The notes beneath the pieces are model-generated. The model saw nothing but the letters and a program-made list of their open reading frames with translations, ran no database searches and was not told the origin of the DNA. Positions 1 to 8,014 of a stretch of DNA of 64,000 nucleotides are shown in pieces. The position numbers and the translations under genes are program-made. Positions within the stretch are counted from its first letter, which is position 1, and each line of letters starts with the position of its first letter. Source of the DNA: JAAYUJ01 sp963698165 (lineage in GTDB: Bacteria > Desulfobacterota > Syntrophobacteria > Syntrophobacterales > Syntrophobacteraceae); contig CAVOPT010000004.1 in assembly GCA_963698165.1 (NCBI GenBank), positions 1,054,001-1,118,000 of the forward strand, in the 5' to 3' direction.

Positions 1-1
1 G

Positions 2-577
2 AAGGCCGTGAGAAAGGTCAAGCCGGATCAGATCACCTCCACGCCCTTCAGGGCTCTCCTCAGGGGAATGACCCACGAAGGGGTGCGCTACCTCAAACCC
101 AGGCCCGTTGACCTGGGAGGCTTTTTTTCGGTCATGGGGGAGCAGATGCTGTCAAACCCCCAGTCCGCCGAACGCTTCGGGGACCGCAGTTACGCCATCG
201 TTTCGGACAAGTACCTCAATTTCAGCTCCCGGGTCGGCTACCACTACAGCGTCCTCGACGCCTACTGCGGCGCAACCATGAACAAGAACTACATCACGTT
301 TTCCTTCAAGGGAGGCGCGGCGGACGACGTGCGCAGGAACCGGAGGGCCAGGGCCATCGCCCTGATCCTCAAGGAGCTTGACTTTGCGGTGGACGTTACG
401 GGGGATCGCCTGAATGCGCGGCTGCAAAAATACGAATGCCCGGTGATCGAGGAAAAGCTCGACATCATCGGCCGGCTCCTCATGTTCACCAGGCAGATGG
501 ACATGCTCATGACCGCGGAATCCAGCGTGGATTACATCGCCAAGGCTTTTCTCCAGGGAAACTACAATCTGGATTAA
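2..577 (+). CDS. PEP synthase-like protein, C-terminal part (cut by window edge)
   Basis: The reading frame is open to the left edge, so this is only the last ~190 residues. They resemble the C-terminal region of the deltaproteobacterial proteins that begin with a PEP/pyruvate-binding domain (phosphoenolpyruvate synthase/pyruvate phosphate dikinase type): the run KYLNFSSRVGYHYSVLDAY, then YITFSFKGGAADDVRRNRR, then a DFAVDVTGDRLNARLQKYE segment. The catalytic N-terminal domains lie outside the window, so activity cannot be judged. The gene ends 10 bases before the convergent membrane-protein gene on the other strand. Confidence 0.75.
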   Translation, partial: KAVRKVKPDQITSTPFRALLRGMTHEGVRYLKPRPVDLGGFFSVMGEQMLSNPQSAERFGDRSYAIVSDKYLNFSSRVGYHYSVLDAYCGATMNKNYITFSFKGGAADDVRRNRRARAIALILKELDFAVDVTGDRLNARLQKYECPVIEEKLDIIGRLLMFTRQMDMLMTAESSVDYIAKAFLQGNYNLD

Positions 578-587
578 TCTGGACAAC

Positions 588-1388
588 CTAACCAGGAAGC
601 TTTCCCTCCAGCCACGCGACGTAACCGATCTTCACCGTGCAGCCGCTGGGGATCGTCGCCTTGGCGTCTCTTTCGAAAACCTCGTCCACTTCGACGCCAC
701 AGACGGCATCACCGAGGTTGTCCAAAATGGTCACCCGGGTTCCTGGTTCCAGGCCATGGTCCTTTCCCAGCCCGAAGCTCACCTGGCAGCCGTCTGCCCC
801 GCGAAGGACATGGTAAATTTCCGCCTTGCCGCATTCCGCAAGCAATCGGTCCCGCCGGGACGCAAACAGGTAGTTGGCGAGGAAGCCCAGAAGCACGGCA
901 GGCACCATGGCCGCCATCAGGAGCCAGGGTGAGAGATTCCCGTATCGCCAAACGAGGGACTTGGATTCCTTCCTCATGGCGTCGGCATCCCTGTAGACGC
1001 GAACCTGGTAGACCACGAGCGGTTTCCCCGAGGAATCTCCCGTCTGTCGGATGGTCACCGGCACATCCCCCGGGGGAGTCCTCGCGTCGACGGAGAGCTC
1101 TCCCCGCCATATGTCCCCTCCCAGCCAGAACCCTCTGCCGATCTCCAGGAAGGAGACCCGAACCAGGTCCGATCCGGACTCAGCCACGAGCGCGGTCAAA
1201 TCCTTGGTCTCTACACGCAGATTGCCATTGATTTCTTCCGTCTCACCGGGAAGGAGCTCCACAAGGTTCGCGGGGTGGCGGAAGATGGCCACGAGCCCGT
1301 CCATGGCCGAAAGAAAGAGCAAAAGAAAAAAGACGGCACAGAGCTTTCCGGAGAGATTCCTCCAGAGTGTAGCCTGCTCAAGGATCAT
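588..1388 (-). CDS. Two-TM membrane protein of unknown function
   Basis: 266 residues. A first hydrophobic segment lies near residues 14-35 (KLCAVFFLLLFLSAMDGLVA), followed by ~120 extracytoplasmic residues, a second membrane segment near 155-175 (WLLMAAMVPAVLLGFLANYL), then a ~90-residue cytoplasmic tail containing a beta-rich GLEPGTRVTILDNLGDAVCGVEV stretch. I do not recognise the family. Its ATG overlaps the stop of the upstream small membrane protein (ATGA), so the two are probably translationally coupled. It is the last gene of the minus-strand block that starts with the universal stress protein. Confidence 0.7.
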   Translation of the reverse strand: MILEQATLWRNLSGKLCAVFFLLLFLSAMDGLVAIFRHPANLVELLPGETEEINGNLRVETKDLTALVAESGSDLVRVSFLEIGRGFWLGGDIWRGELSVDARTPPGDVPVTIRQTGDSSGKPLVVYQVRVYRDADAMRKESKSLVWRYGNLSPWLLMAAMVPAVLLGFLANYLFASRRDRLLAECGKAEIYHVLRGADGCQVSFGLGKDHGLEPGTRVTILDNLGDAVCGVEVDEVFERDAKATIPSGCTVKIGYVAWLEGKLPG

Positions 1389-1594
1389 TGGGTGAGCTCG
1401 ATTTCAGGGGTTCGCATGCGCTTGATGACGATGCGGGCGATGATGAGGGTGGGGATGACCATGGCAAAGAAGCTCTTGAGGAAGACGGGGGTGAGCCTGT
1501 CCGGTTCCTGGTTTCCCAGGTAGAGGCTGATACAGACCTCGGCAATGAGCATCACGTCAAGAACGGCTACAGCCACTTTCTGGCGAAAATTCAT
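1385..1594 (-). CDS. Small membrane protein (69 aa), unknown
   Basis: Starting at the ATG at 1594, which has GCGAGGG just upstream, the product is 69 residues with two hydrophobic stretches (VAVAVLDVMLIAEVCISLYLG and FFAMVIPTLIIARIVI) and a basic end. A longer frame to 1636 exists but has no better start. The stop overlaps the next start, so it forms a pair with the downstream two-TM protein. The function is not recognisable. Confidence 0.6.
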   Translation of the reverse strand: MNFRQKVAVAVLDVMLIAEVCISLYLGNQEPDRLTPVFLKSFFAMVIPTLIIARIVIKRMRTPEIELTQ

Positions 1595-1715
1595 CGTCCC
1601 TCGCAGGTCCACGGGTGAAGAAAAAACAGACCACAAAACAATTGGATCGCCCCATGCTCGATCTCTCCAGCGCGAGGCGATCCAAAAGAGGTGAATCCCA
1701 GTTTAACCGACGGAG

Positions 1716-2309
1716 TTACTTCTTGTAAATATCCGTCTTGCTGATGTTCATCAGCCTGAGGGCCTTCCCGTCTTCCTTGTAGTAGATGCGGACTTCATCG
1801 CCGGCATCCCAGGTGCTGTCGGGAAGAGCGAAGTACTCTTCAGGCAGGGAGAAGGTGGTGAGGATCTTCTGCCTTCCGGAGTACACAGCGATCGTTTTCT
1901 TGGCCTTGTCCACTTCGGGGAACTTCTTCCCGGCCACCGCGGGGTCGTCCCTGGCCACATTCTCCTTCTGATCGATGAGGGTGTAGTCGATGGACTTGAA
2001 ATCCTGCTTTGCCGTGTCGAAGATGACGATCTGCTTCGCCTTGACGTCGAGCTTCATCCGCTGCCCCGCCTTGGGCTCCGGTCCCATTTCAGCGGGGTCC
2101 GTGGGAATCTCATAAACGATGGGCGGCAGGTGGGTGTAGTCGGGGTTCTGGGGATCCGCCTTCCAATCCCGAATCATGGTCAAGACTTTTTTGTCCTTGT
2201 CGTACTTGATGACCCTTCCCTGATCCACCTTGCCAAACTGGCAGCCCCCGAGGAAGACCAACGGCACGATCAGCGCGATCGCCATGAACCAGTTTCTCTT
2301 CATTGACAT
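1716..2309 (-). CDS. DUF4881-type lipoprotein
   Basis: 197 residues with a lipoprotein signal: basic MSMKRNW, a hydrophobic core, then lipobox LGGC with Cys23. The mature part is charged and soluble, with VIKYDKDKKVLTMIRDWKA near its start and a second similar beta module (KTIAVYSGRQKILTTF). From memory this matches the deltaproteobacterial DUF4881 family, whose function is unknown. RBS AGGAGGGAG lies upstream of the start. It follows the TauE/SafE permease by 60 bases, as in a common operon, so a role in the same extracytoplasmic process is plausible but unproven. Confidence 0.75.
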   Translation of the reverse strand: MSMKRNWFMAIALIVPLVFLGGCQFGKVDQGRVIKYDKDKKVLTMIRDWKADPQNPDYTHLPPIVYEIPTDPAEMGPEPKAGQRMKLDVKAKQIVIFDTAKQDFKSIDYTLIDQKENVARDDPAVAGKKFPEVDKAKKTIAVYSGRQKILTTFSLPEEYFALPDSTWDAGDEVRIYYKEDGKALRLMNISKTDIYKK

Positions 2310-2369
2310 AATGCAACTCCCTCCTGAATGTTAGCCGGATTGATATTTTCGAAGAAGTCTCTTTCTTGG

Positions 2370-3434
2370 CTAAGCCGCCGAAACTTTAGCCCTTTTCGCA
2401 GCCACCTCCTTGGAAGCACCCTGGAACATCTTGATGGCAATGTAGAGGGCCAGTGCTGCCACAACCCCAAGGACAAGGTATGTTGCCGCGATGTCACAGA
2501 ATACCTTGGCGGAAGGAACGTACGCAGGATAGAGCTTCAGAGCCACGGAGATGAGACACCCGATGACGGCGAGCCCGAAAACAACTCGGATACCGTAGCC
2601 CTTGATGTACTTGGTGGCCACGGTGCCCACCTGGGCGCCTACGGAAGCTCCCACCAGCATGATGATGGCGGCTACGAGCTCGGTGCGTCCCTTGTAGGTG
2701 TAAGTGCCGGCCCCGTAGAGACCGGAGATCGCAACTTCAAAAAGGTCCGTTCCAACGGCCACGTGGGTGGGGCAGCCAACCATGTAAATGAGAGAGGGCA
2801 TACGGATGAGACCGCCGCCGATGCCCAGGATACCGGCCAGCCAGCCCGTGAGGAAGCTCACGAAGATGGGGAGCCACGCGGAGCAGTAAATTCCTGCCAC
2901 GTTGAGCTGCACCATGGGGGGGATCTTGATCTTGTGGAGCGTCTTGTGCCACTCAACGCCGGTGGCCAGTTTGTCCACTTCCCGCCCTGCGGCTAGCGCC
3001 TCTCGCTCTTTCTTCTTCTTCACGTTCACATCGTGGAAGACCATCCATGCGATGAATGCAAGGAGAATGATATAAAGCCACCGGACGATGAACTCGACCT
3101 TCCCGATGCGCTCGAGCCACATGACCATCTGGGCGCCCACTTCAAAGCCCACGACGGTGCCCACCAGCATGATGAGCCCCAGCTTGTAGTCCACGTTGCC
3201 GAATTTCCCGTGCCTCATGGTGGAGATGAGAGATTTTCCGGCCATGTGGGCAATGTCCGTTCCGATGGCGAAGGCCATGGGAAAACCGAGGATGTTGAGG
3301 CCGGGGGTCACCATCCATGCGCCACCCATTCCGAAGAAGCCGCCGATGATTCCAACGCCGATTCCGAGAATCATCAAGCCGGGCCAGAATATCTTCACGC
3401 CTGCGATGGGCATCAAAATATACATCCAATCCAT
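2370..3434 (-). CDS. TauE/SafE family sulfite/anion permease
   Basis: About 354 residues from the ATG at 3434, chosen because AAGGAGG sits ideally upstream; the frame also extends to 3479. It is highly hydrophobic with about eight membrane segments and two internally similar halves (GIGVGIIGGFFGMGGAWMVTP in the first, LAGILGIGGGLIRMP in the second), the signature of the TauE/SafE (DUF81) family. Members export or import sulfite, sulfonates or other small anions; the substrate here is not determinable. It sits between the DVU0150-like protein and the DUF4881-type lipoprotein, an association I recall from sulfate reducers. Confidence 0.85.
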   Translation of the reverse strand: MDWMYILMPIAGVKIFWPGLMILGIGVGIIGGFFGMGGAWMVTPGLNILGFPMAFAIGTDIAHMAGKSLISTMRHGKFGNVDYKLGLIMLVGTVVGFEVGAQMVMWLERIGKVEFIVRWLYIILLAFIAWMVFHDVNVKKKKEREALAAGREVDKLATGVEWHKTLHKIKIPPMVQLNVAGIYCSAWLPIFVSFLTGWLAGILGIGGGLIRMPSLIYMVGCPTHVAVGTDLFEVAISGLYGAGTYTYKGRTELVAAIIMLVGASVGAQVGTVATKYIKGYGIRVVFGLAVIGCLISVALKLYPAYVPSAKVFCDIAATYLVLGVVAALALYIAIKMFQGASKEVAAKRAKVSAA

Positions 3435-3488
3435 ACCTTTAACCTCCTTAGAGTTCTGAATTGCTCTTTCAAGCGACACACGCAGGGA

Positions 3489-3785
3489 TCAGTGCTCGGC
3501 CAATTCCCTCGACTTGAGATCGATTCCGATGTGACTCATGACGATATCGGCGAGAAAACCGAAAATGACGCCAATTGTCGGAATGAGAATGATGGTGAGT
3601 ATAGTGAAGTACACATGGCTTTCGTTGTACATGTTGGCCCACCAGGCCATGATGCCATCCAGTTTTCGGCTGTCCGCCACAATGACGATGTTCTCCGCCT
3701 TGCCACCGGCAGCGGAGACAATACCGGGCAGCAGTGTCGTCATGAAAGCCGCTAAACCTGCAAATCTTGCCCAGAGCTTTCTCAT
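3489..3785 (-). CDS. DVU0150-like small membrane protein
   Basis: 98 residues from the ATG at 3785, preceded by AGGAGG ten bases upstream; a longer frame to 3896 lacks support. It has an N-terminal signal-like segment (LAAFMTTLLPGIVSAA), a short outer stretch containing WWANMYNESHVYF, and one strong membrane helix (TILTIILIPTIGVIFGFLADI). Length and sequence recall the DVU0150 family found next to TauE/SafE permeases in Desulfovibrio-type bacteria. It ends 54 bases before the permease gene and is probably its partner subunit, which is inference from position. Confidence 0.7.
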   Translation of the reverse strand: MRKLWARFAGLAAFMTTLLPGIVSAAGGKAENIVIVADSRKLDGIMAWWANMYNESHVYFTILTIILIPTIGVIFGFLADIVMSHIGIDLKSRELAEH

Positions 3786-4009
3786 AGGTCCTATTCCTCC
3801 TTGATGATCTGGTGTTTTTCGGGAACGTCCATTTGAATCTGTCCATCTCTTTACGTCGCGCAATCTATCCAAGAGACCTGCCAAGCAGGGCACCACACTG
3901 TGGAGTCGCTTTTCAGCCGTCGTCCTCAGTGGTCTCTGTTCAGCATCAGTCGACCATCACCCCCCTTCCATCGATACTTTTATAACCATTCCAATCGATT
4001 GCCCTTCAA

Positions 4010-4423
4010 TTACCTTATGACCGTGACGGAACAGGGAGCGTTGGCCACCACCTTCGCCGCCGTGCTTCCGATGAAAACCCTTTTGAATCCGCTGACACCC
4101 GTGCTGCCCATAAGAATCCTGTCGAACTTCCCTTCCTCGGCCCTATGGATGATGTTGTTGGCCGGGACAAAGCCTGCCTCGAGGACCGTGTCCACTTTGA
4201 TCCCCTTCTCGTCGAAGACGGCCTTGGCCTTCTTCAGTGCCTCGGCGGCCAGACTCTCCAGCTTGTCCTGGATGTTCGGAGGCATCTCGTCCAGATCCTC
4301 CCTGGAATAGTACGCCACGGACATCAGTGTGATCGCTGCGCCTTCCTTTTCGGCGAGCTCAATGGCCCTGTGGACCGCCTTCATGGAATGCTCCGAACCG
4401 TCTGTCGCAACCAGTATCTTCAT
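4010..4423 (-). CDS. Universal stress protein (UspA family)
   Basis: 137 residues, the usual single-domain length. It starts MKILVATDGSEHS, with the early Asp that binds the ribose or adenine side, and ends with the ATP-binding signature GSTGVSGFKRVFIGSTA (G-x2-G-x9-G-S/T). It is therefore probably of the ATP-binding UspA subtype. GGAGGAGG lies just upstream. It is first in the minus-strand block running to 588, although a 224-base gap separates it from the next gene. A sigma-54 promoter match lies about 110 bases upstream of the start. Confidence 0.9.
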   Translation of the reverse strand: MKILVATDGSEHSMKAVHRAIELAEKEGAAITLMSVAYYSREDLDEMPPNIQDKLESLAAEALKKAKAVFDEKGIKVDTVLEAGFVPANNIIHRAEEGKFDRILMGSTGVSGFKRVFIGSTAAKVVANAPCSVTVIR

Positions 4424-4531
4424 GGTGACTCCTCCTCCTTCGATAAACCCGTTGACCCACCCCGTCTTGCGGCATGCCCCCGGATATGGCCGGGAGCGGA
4501 CGTGACCGTCGAACCACCTCTACACCACTTA

Positions 4532-4547
4532 GGCAAGTAGCATGCCA
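4532..4547 (-). promoter_or_regulatory. Putative sigma-54 (-24/-12) promoter of the usp block
   Basis: Reading on the minus strand, TGGCATGCTACTTGCC matches the consensus TGGCACG-N4-TTGCW closely: the -24 GG and -12 GC are intact and correctly spaced. It points at the usp start 110 bases away. Three sigma-54 activators are encoded in this window, which makes the call more credible. Confidence 0.6.
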
Positions 4548-4641
4548 CGGGAATCGACGGATCTCTTGCAGCCGACAGGGCCAATTCTCAGGCTTCCGGG
4601 GAATCGTCGGGAAGACGGGGAGGGGGGCAAGTGAAACATCA

Positions 4642-4661
4642 AGGTGACACAAGTGTCACCT
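4642..4661. promoter_or_regulatory. Perfect 20-bp palindrome, candidate activator site
   Basis: AGGTGACACAAGTGTCACCT is a perfect inverted repeat with 9-bp arms. It lies ~95 bases upstream of the putative sigma-54 promoter, the distance typical for an enhancer-type activator site, and 14 bases past the stop of the receiver gene. No T-tract follows it, so a terminator is less likely. Half-site-like GGTGACA strings recur at 7942 (kinase/regulator intergenic region) and 13137 (upstream of the kinase ending at 11095). Confidence 0.5.
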
Positions 4662-4675
4662 GATTGGGATCGACT

Positions 4676-5077
4676 TCATGAAACGCGGCTCGTCCTGGCC
4701 ATACAGAACGCGTCTATCTGGCGCCGGAAAAGATCCACCTTGATGGGCTTGATGATGGTTCCCTCGGCTCCGTGAGCCAGGGCAAGGGTGAGTTGGGCCC
4801 TTTGATGCAGGTATCCGTCGGCAACGACGGGCACATTGGGGAAGGTCTTCCTGATGCGCTTGAGGAGACTGAAATCCGCCGCCATCAAAAGACTCAGGTC
4901 TGCGAGAACCATTTCGAACCGGATGTCTTTCAGAAGTGACATCACTTCGGTTTCATCGGAGGCCAGGTAGCACTTGCAGTCCCGGTGAGTCTCCAGGGCC
5001 CGCGCGAAGAGCTCTCCCGTGTCCCTTTCGGGATCGACGATGAGAATATTACTGCGGGTATTCTCTCTGTCTCGCAT
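4676..5077 (-). CDS. Single-domain response regulator
   Basis: 133 residues, one CheY-like receiver and no output domain. The acidic pocket (ILIVDPERD), the phospho-acceptor Asp60 in MVLADLSLL and the conserved Lys in GTIIKPIK are all visible. The usual Thr/Ser is less clear (VPVVADGYLH), so signalling efficiency is uncertain. No good ribosome binding site precedes the ATG. It is probably a phosphotransfer partner of one of the nearby kinases, the closest being the PAS kinase ending at 5626. Confidence 0.85.
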   Translation of the reverse strand: MRDRENTRSNILIVDPERDTGELFARALETHRDCKCYLASDETEVMSLLKDIRFEMVLADLSLLMAADFSLLKRIRKTFPNVPVVADGYLHQRAQLTLALAHGAEGTIIKPIKVDLFRRQIDAFCMARTSRVS

Positions 5078-5146
5078 TAAGGGCTTATCCGCGATTTACG
5101 GCAGCGTCGCCTTCCACGCCGACACAACTTCCACGGCCGCTTTGTT

Positions 5147-5231
5147 TCCCCTCACCCCGACCCTCTCCCACCAGGGGAAAGGGAAGTCTTCCCCCTCCCT
5201 CGATGGGAGGGGATGGGGGAGGGTGAAGGGT
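5147..5231. repeat. Intergenic CCCTCCC/GGGAGGG dyad repeat
   Basis: C-rich arms (CCCCTCACCCCGACCCTCTC) pair with later G-rich runs (GGGAGGGGATGGGGGAGGG), and the word CCCTCCC-N5-GGGAGGGG recurs at 33509 and 34551. This is a dispersed palindromic repeat of the kind common between genes in high-GC proteobacteria. The rest of the 5078-5625 gap holds no supportable gene. Confidence 0.5.
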
Positions 5232-5625
5232 GACTCACATCACCCGCCCTCCCCACTAGAGATTGGCAGTCGCTGGAAGCAGCACATGGGAGCATGTTAT
5301 CCAGCTTGCCGGTTCAGCGTGAGGAGGAACAGGAACAGATTCCATGCGATTGTGAGGCACAGGGGCGACGGAGTATCAAGAACCATGAGCGACTGCCTTC
5401 ACTTGATGCTATATACAACTAGTATGCCAAGAACTCCGTGACCTCCACGCAATCTACTTGTGAGGGGGTGTGAGACACGGAACCATCGAGAAGGATCACG
5501 TTGGCGCATTGGCACGCCAAAGGCGGGAATTGGTGGAGTTTTGGGAGTCTTGCCCGGAGGAGTTCGTTCTGAAGAAATGGGGAGTGCTTCCAGAGTGTCC
5601 CCTGGAGATCCCTCTCCGAGAAATC

Positions 5626-7899
5626 TCACAGAGCATGTGCGAAGGGGTGAGCATCCTTCATTCCCGATGGCACTTCCTCGAGGATGGGCAGAAGGATGCG
5701 AAAGGAGGTTCCGGACTCGCCCGGTTTTTCCTCGTCGGTAGTGCTCTCGCACTCGATAGTTCCCCCGTGTTTGCCAATGATCCCGTAGCTCACGGATAGG
5801 CCGAGCCCGGTCCCATCGCCCACCTTCTTGGTCGTGAAGAATGGATCGAAGATCTTCTCCCTGAATTCCTTCTTGATGCCGCAACCCGTATCCGCCACCA
5901 CCGTCTCGAAGAACCCGGCTTTCTTGCTCGGCCGCGTCAGAATGGTCAAGACGCCGCTCCCCTCCATGGCGTGGACGGCATTGTTGATGAGGTTGAGCAA
6001 CACCTGCTGCAATCCCTTGGAGTCTCCCCGCACTGTGGGATTTGTCTCGTCAAGGCCCGAAACCAAGCGGATCTTGTTCATGTCGAGGGTGTGCTTCACG
6101 ACGGAGAGGATCTCCTGCACATTGGCGTTCAAGTCACAGGAATCCTCGGCCTCCTCGCTCATGCGGGCGAAGCTCAGGAGCCTCTCGACGATGCTCCTGC
6201 AATGGAGCCCATGTCGCTCGATGGTCTTGAGGTCGTTGTACTCCATGGTTCCCGGCTCCATGCGCTCCAGGAGCAGGTCGCAGAAACCGAGCATGATCCC
6301 CAGGGGATTGTTGATCTCGTGGGCCACCCCGGCGGCCAGGGTACCCAGGGAAGCCAGCTTTTCCGTGTTGATGAGCTGTTTCTCCAGGCTCTTTCTGTCC
6401 GTGATGTCCCGGGCAACGCACAGGACCAGGTCCTCTTCCGTTCCTTCCCCGCGGATGGGAACATAGTGGATGTTGAACCAGAAATCCTCATGGACAATGC
6501 TGAATCGGGTCTCTGTTTTCTGGGGCTCCCCCGATTCCAGGGCCTTCCGTACGAAGCTCATCTGCTCCGCCACCTGGCCCGCGGGAAGAAACGAATAGAG
6601 GCTCTCCCCTGGAATTCCCTTGAGGTCCAGCCCAAAAAACTTGGACATCTGCTGGTTGGAGGTGCGGATGTCCCCATTCTTGTCCATGGAGAATATGAGG
6701 TCGTCGGCGCTCTCCACAAGGGATCGGTATTTCGCCTCGGACCGCTCGAGCTCCAGGGAGTAGCGCTGGATGTCCTCGGTCTTGAGGGCGACTTCCTTCT
6801 CCAGAATGGTGCTCCAGCGCAGTTCATGGACGAGCACCATCAGACTTCCAACCAAAATGATGAAGATGACGATCCCTTCCAGGAGGATCTGCCTGCCGTG
6901 GACCGATGCGATGATCCCTTCGATCTCTTCCACCGGAGCCACCACGGCCACGGACCACACGTAGTCCACATAGGGTCCCTGTATCTTGACCGGCGAGAAC
7001 GCGATGAGCTTCTCCATGGGCTCCACCACATCCCGGTGCCAGCCGGAAACATACATGCCCTTGCCTTCCCTGCCCTGGAGCATTTCGTTTCGCTGTATTT
7101 CGTTGATCTTTGCGAAAGAGATGTTGGGATTCCGGTTCGTGCGGGCCTCGAAGGCGTTCTCCCCCACGAACGCGCTTTCAGGGTGATAGAGGAAATTGCC
7201 CGAGGAATCCAGAACCCAGGCGTAGCCGGTTTTACCCGACCGGATGGAGGGCATGAACTGCTGGAGGAGACCACTCACATCGAGGGTGGCACGGAGGTAG
7301 CCGGCAAAACGGTGGGTGGCGTGGGTCCGTTTGGCATCGGTGGAATCCTCGTAAGTGGGGATGATCAGGTCCATGAGAATCACCCGCCGCTCGCTTGCGG
7401 GGTCCTTGGCCCGGGTGCCCGTTCCCATGATCCGACCCCGGTTGCCCATGTCCGAAGCCCAGGAGAGGAATGACGCCGCTTCCCGCTTGACCGGCCCGAG
7501 ATGCTGCATGCCAATGCCATCCTCCGTTGCCACGAACAGGGTGGTCCCCTCCCTGTCCACCCGGCGAATCTCCGCGATGGCGTCCCGCCTCAGAACGGGA
7601 AGGGTCGACAGGATCAGGACCTCGTAAGCTTCGGGATCGGAGTATTGCACTGCCGGGAGTGCGTTAAGGAGGACCAGATCCGTCATGGCGTTGCGGATGG
7701 TCGATTCGATCCTTTGAGACGCCGCCCTCGCGAGGGCAAGCTGTTCATCGTTGAACTGCTCCCGGATGATCCCCTTCATGGTCCGGGACGTCGACACGCC
7801 AAGGTACACGGCAGTGCAAACAAGCAGGACTCCCAGGATTCCAGCGGCCATGAGAATCCTGTGGAGACGGGCTCTCTCTTCAGTTTTGACAGGCTTCAC
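5626..7899 (-). CDS. PAS-containing sensor histidine kinase
   Basis: 757 residues from a GTG start. An N-terminal helix (residues ~15-35, ILMAAGILGVLLVCTAVYLG) and a second (~325-350) bracket a periplasmic Cache-like sensor with GKTGYAWVLDSSGNFLYHPE. Then come a PAS domain (~390-505), a HisKA domain with GVAHEINNPLGIM (His in the H-box) and an HATPase domain with N (LINNAVHAM), G1 (DTGCGI) and G2 (GDGTGLGLS) boxes. The gene is divergent from the sigma-54 response regulator at 8015 and is its likely partner. Signal and ligand are unknown. Confidence 0.9.
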   Translation of the reverse strand: MKPVKTEERARLHRILMAAGILGVLLVCTAVYLGVSTSRTMKGIIREQFNDEQLALARAASQRIESTIRNAMTDLVLLNALPAVQYSDPEAYEVLILSTLPVLRRDAIAEIRRVDREGTTLFVATEDGIGMQHLGPVKREAASFLSWASDMGNRGRIMGTGTRAKDPASERRVILMDLIIPTYEDSTDAKRTHATHRFAGYLRATLDVSGLLQQFMPSIRSGKTGYAWVLDSSGNFLYHPESAFVGENAFEARTNRNPNISFAKINEIQRNEMLQGREGKGMYVSGWHRDVVEPMEKLIAFSPVKIQGPYVDYVWSVAVVAPVEEIEGIIASVHGRQILLEGIVIFIILVGSLMVLVHELRWSTILEKEVALKTEDIQRYSLELERSEAKYRSLVESADDLIFSMDKNGDIRTSNQQMSKFFGLDLKGIPGESLYSFLPAGQVAEQMSFVRKALESGEPQKTETRFSIVHEDFWFNIHYVPIRGEGTEEDLVLCVARDITDRKSLEKQLINTEKLASLGTLAAGVAHEINNPLGIMLGFCDLLLERMEPGTMEYNDLKTIERHGLHCRSIVERLLSFARMSEEAEDSCDLNANVQEILSVVKHTLDMNKIRLVSGLDETNPTVRGDSKGLQQVLLNLINNAVHAMEGSGVLTILTRPSKKAGFFETVVADTGCGIKKEFREKIFDPFFTTKKVGDGTGLGLSVSYGIIGKHGGTIECESTTDEEKPGESGTSFRILLPILEEVPSGMKDAHPFAHAL

Positions 7900-8014
7900 A
7901 GGCGCTTCTCACTCTCTTGTCCGTTCAGAGTGAAACTTTCAGGTGACATAGTGATTGACATGATGCCTCCATCGGTTTCACAATGAACCTTGAAACGGAT
8001 GGATGGAGGAACTG

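Noticed and set aside
5470..5799. 109-codon plus-strand frame at the 3' end of the PAS kinase
   Set aside because: Most of it is antisense to the kinase HATPase end; no ribosome site and no homology recognised.
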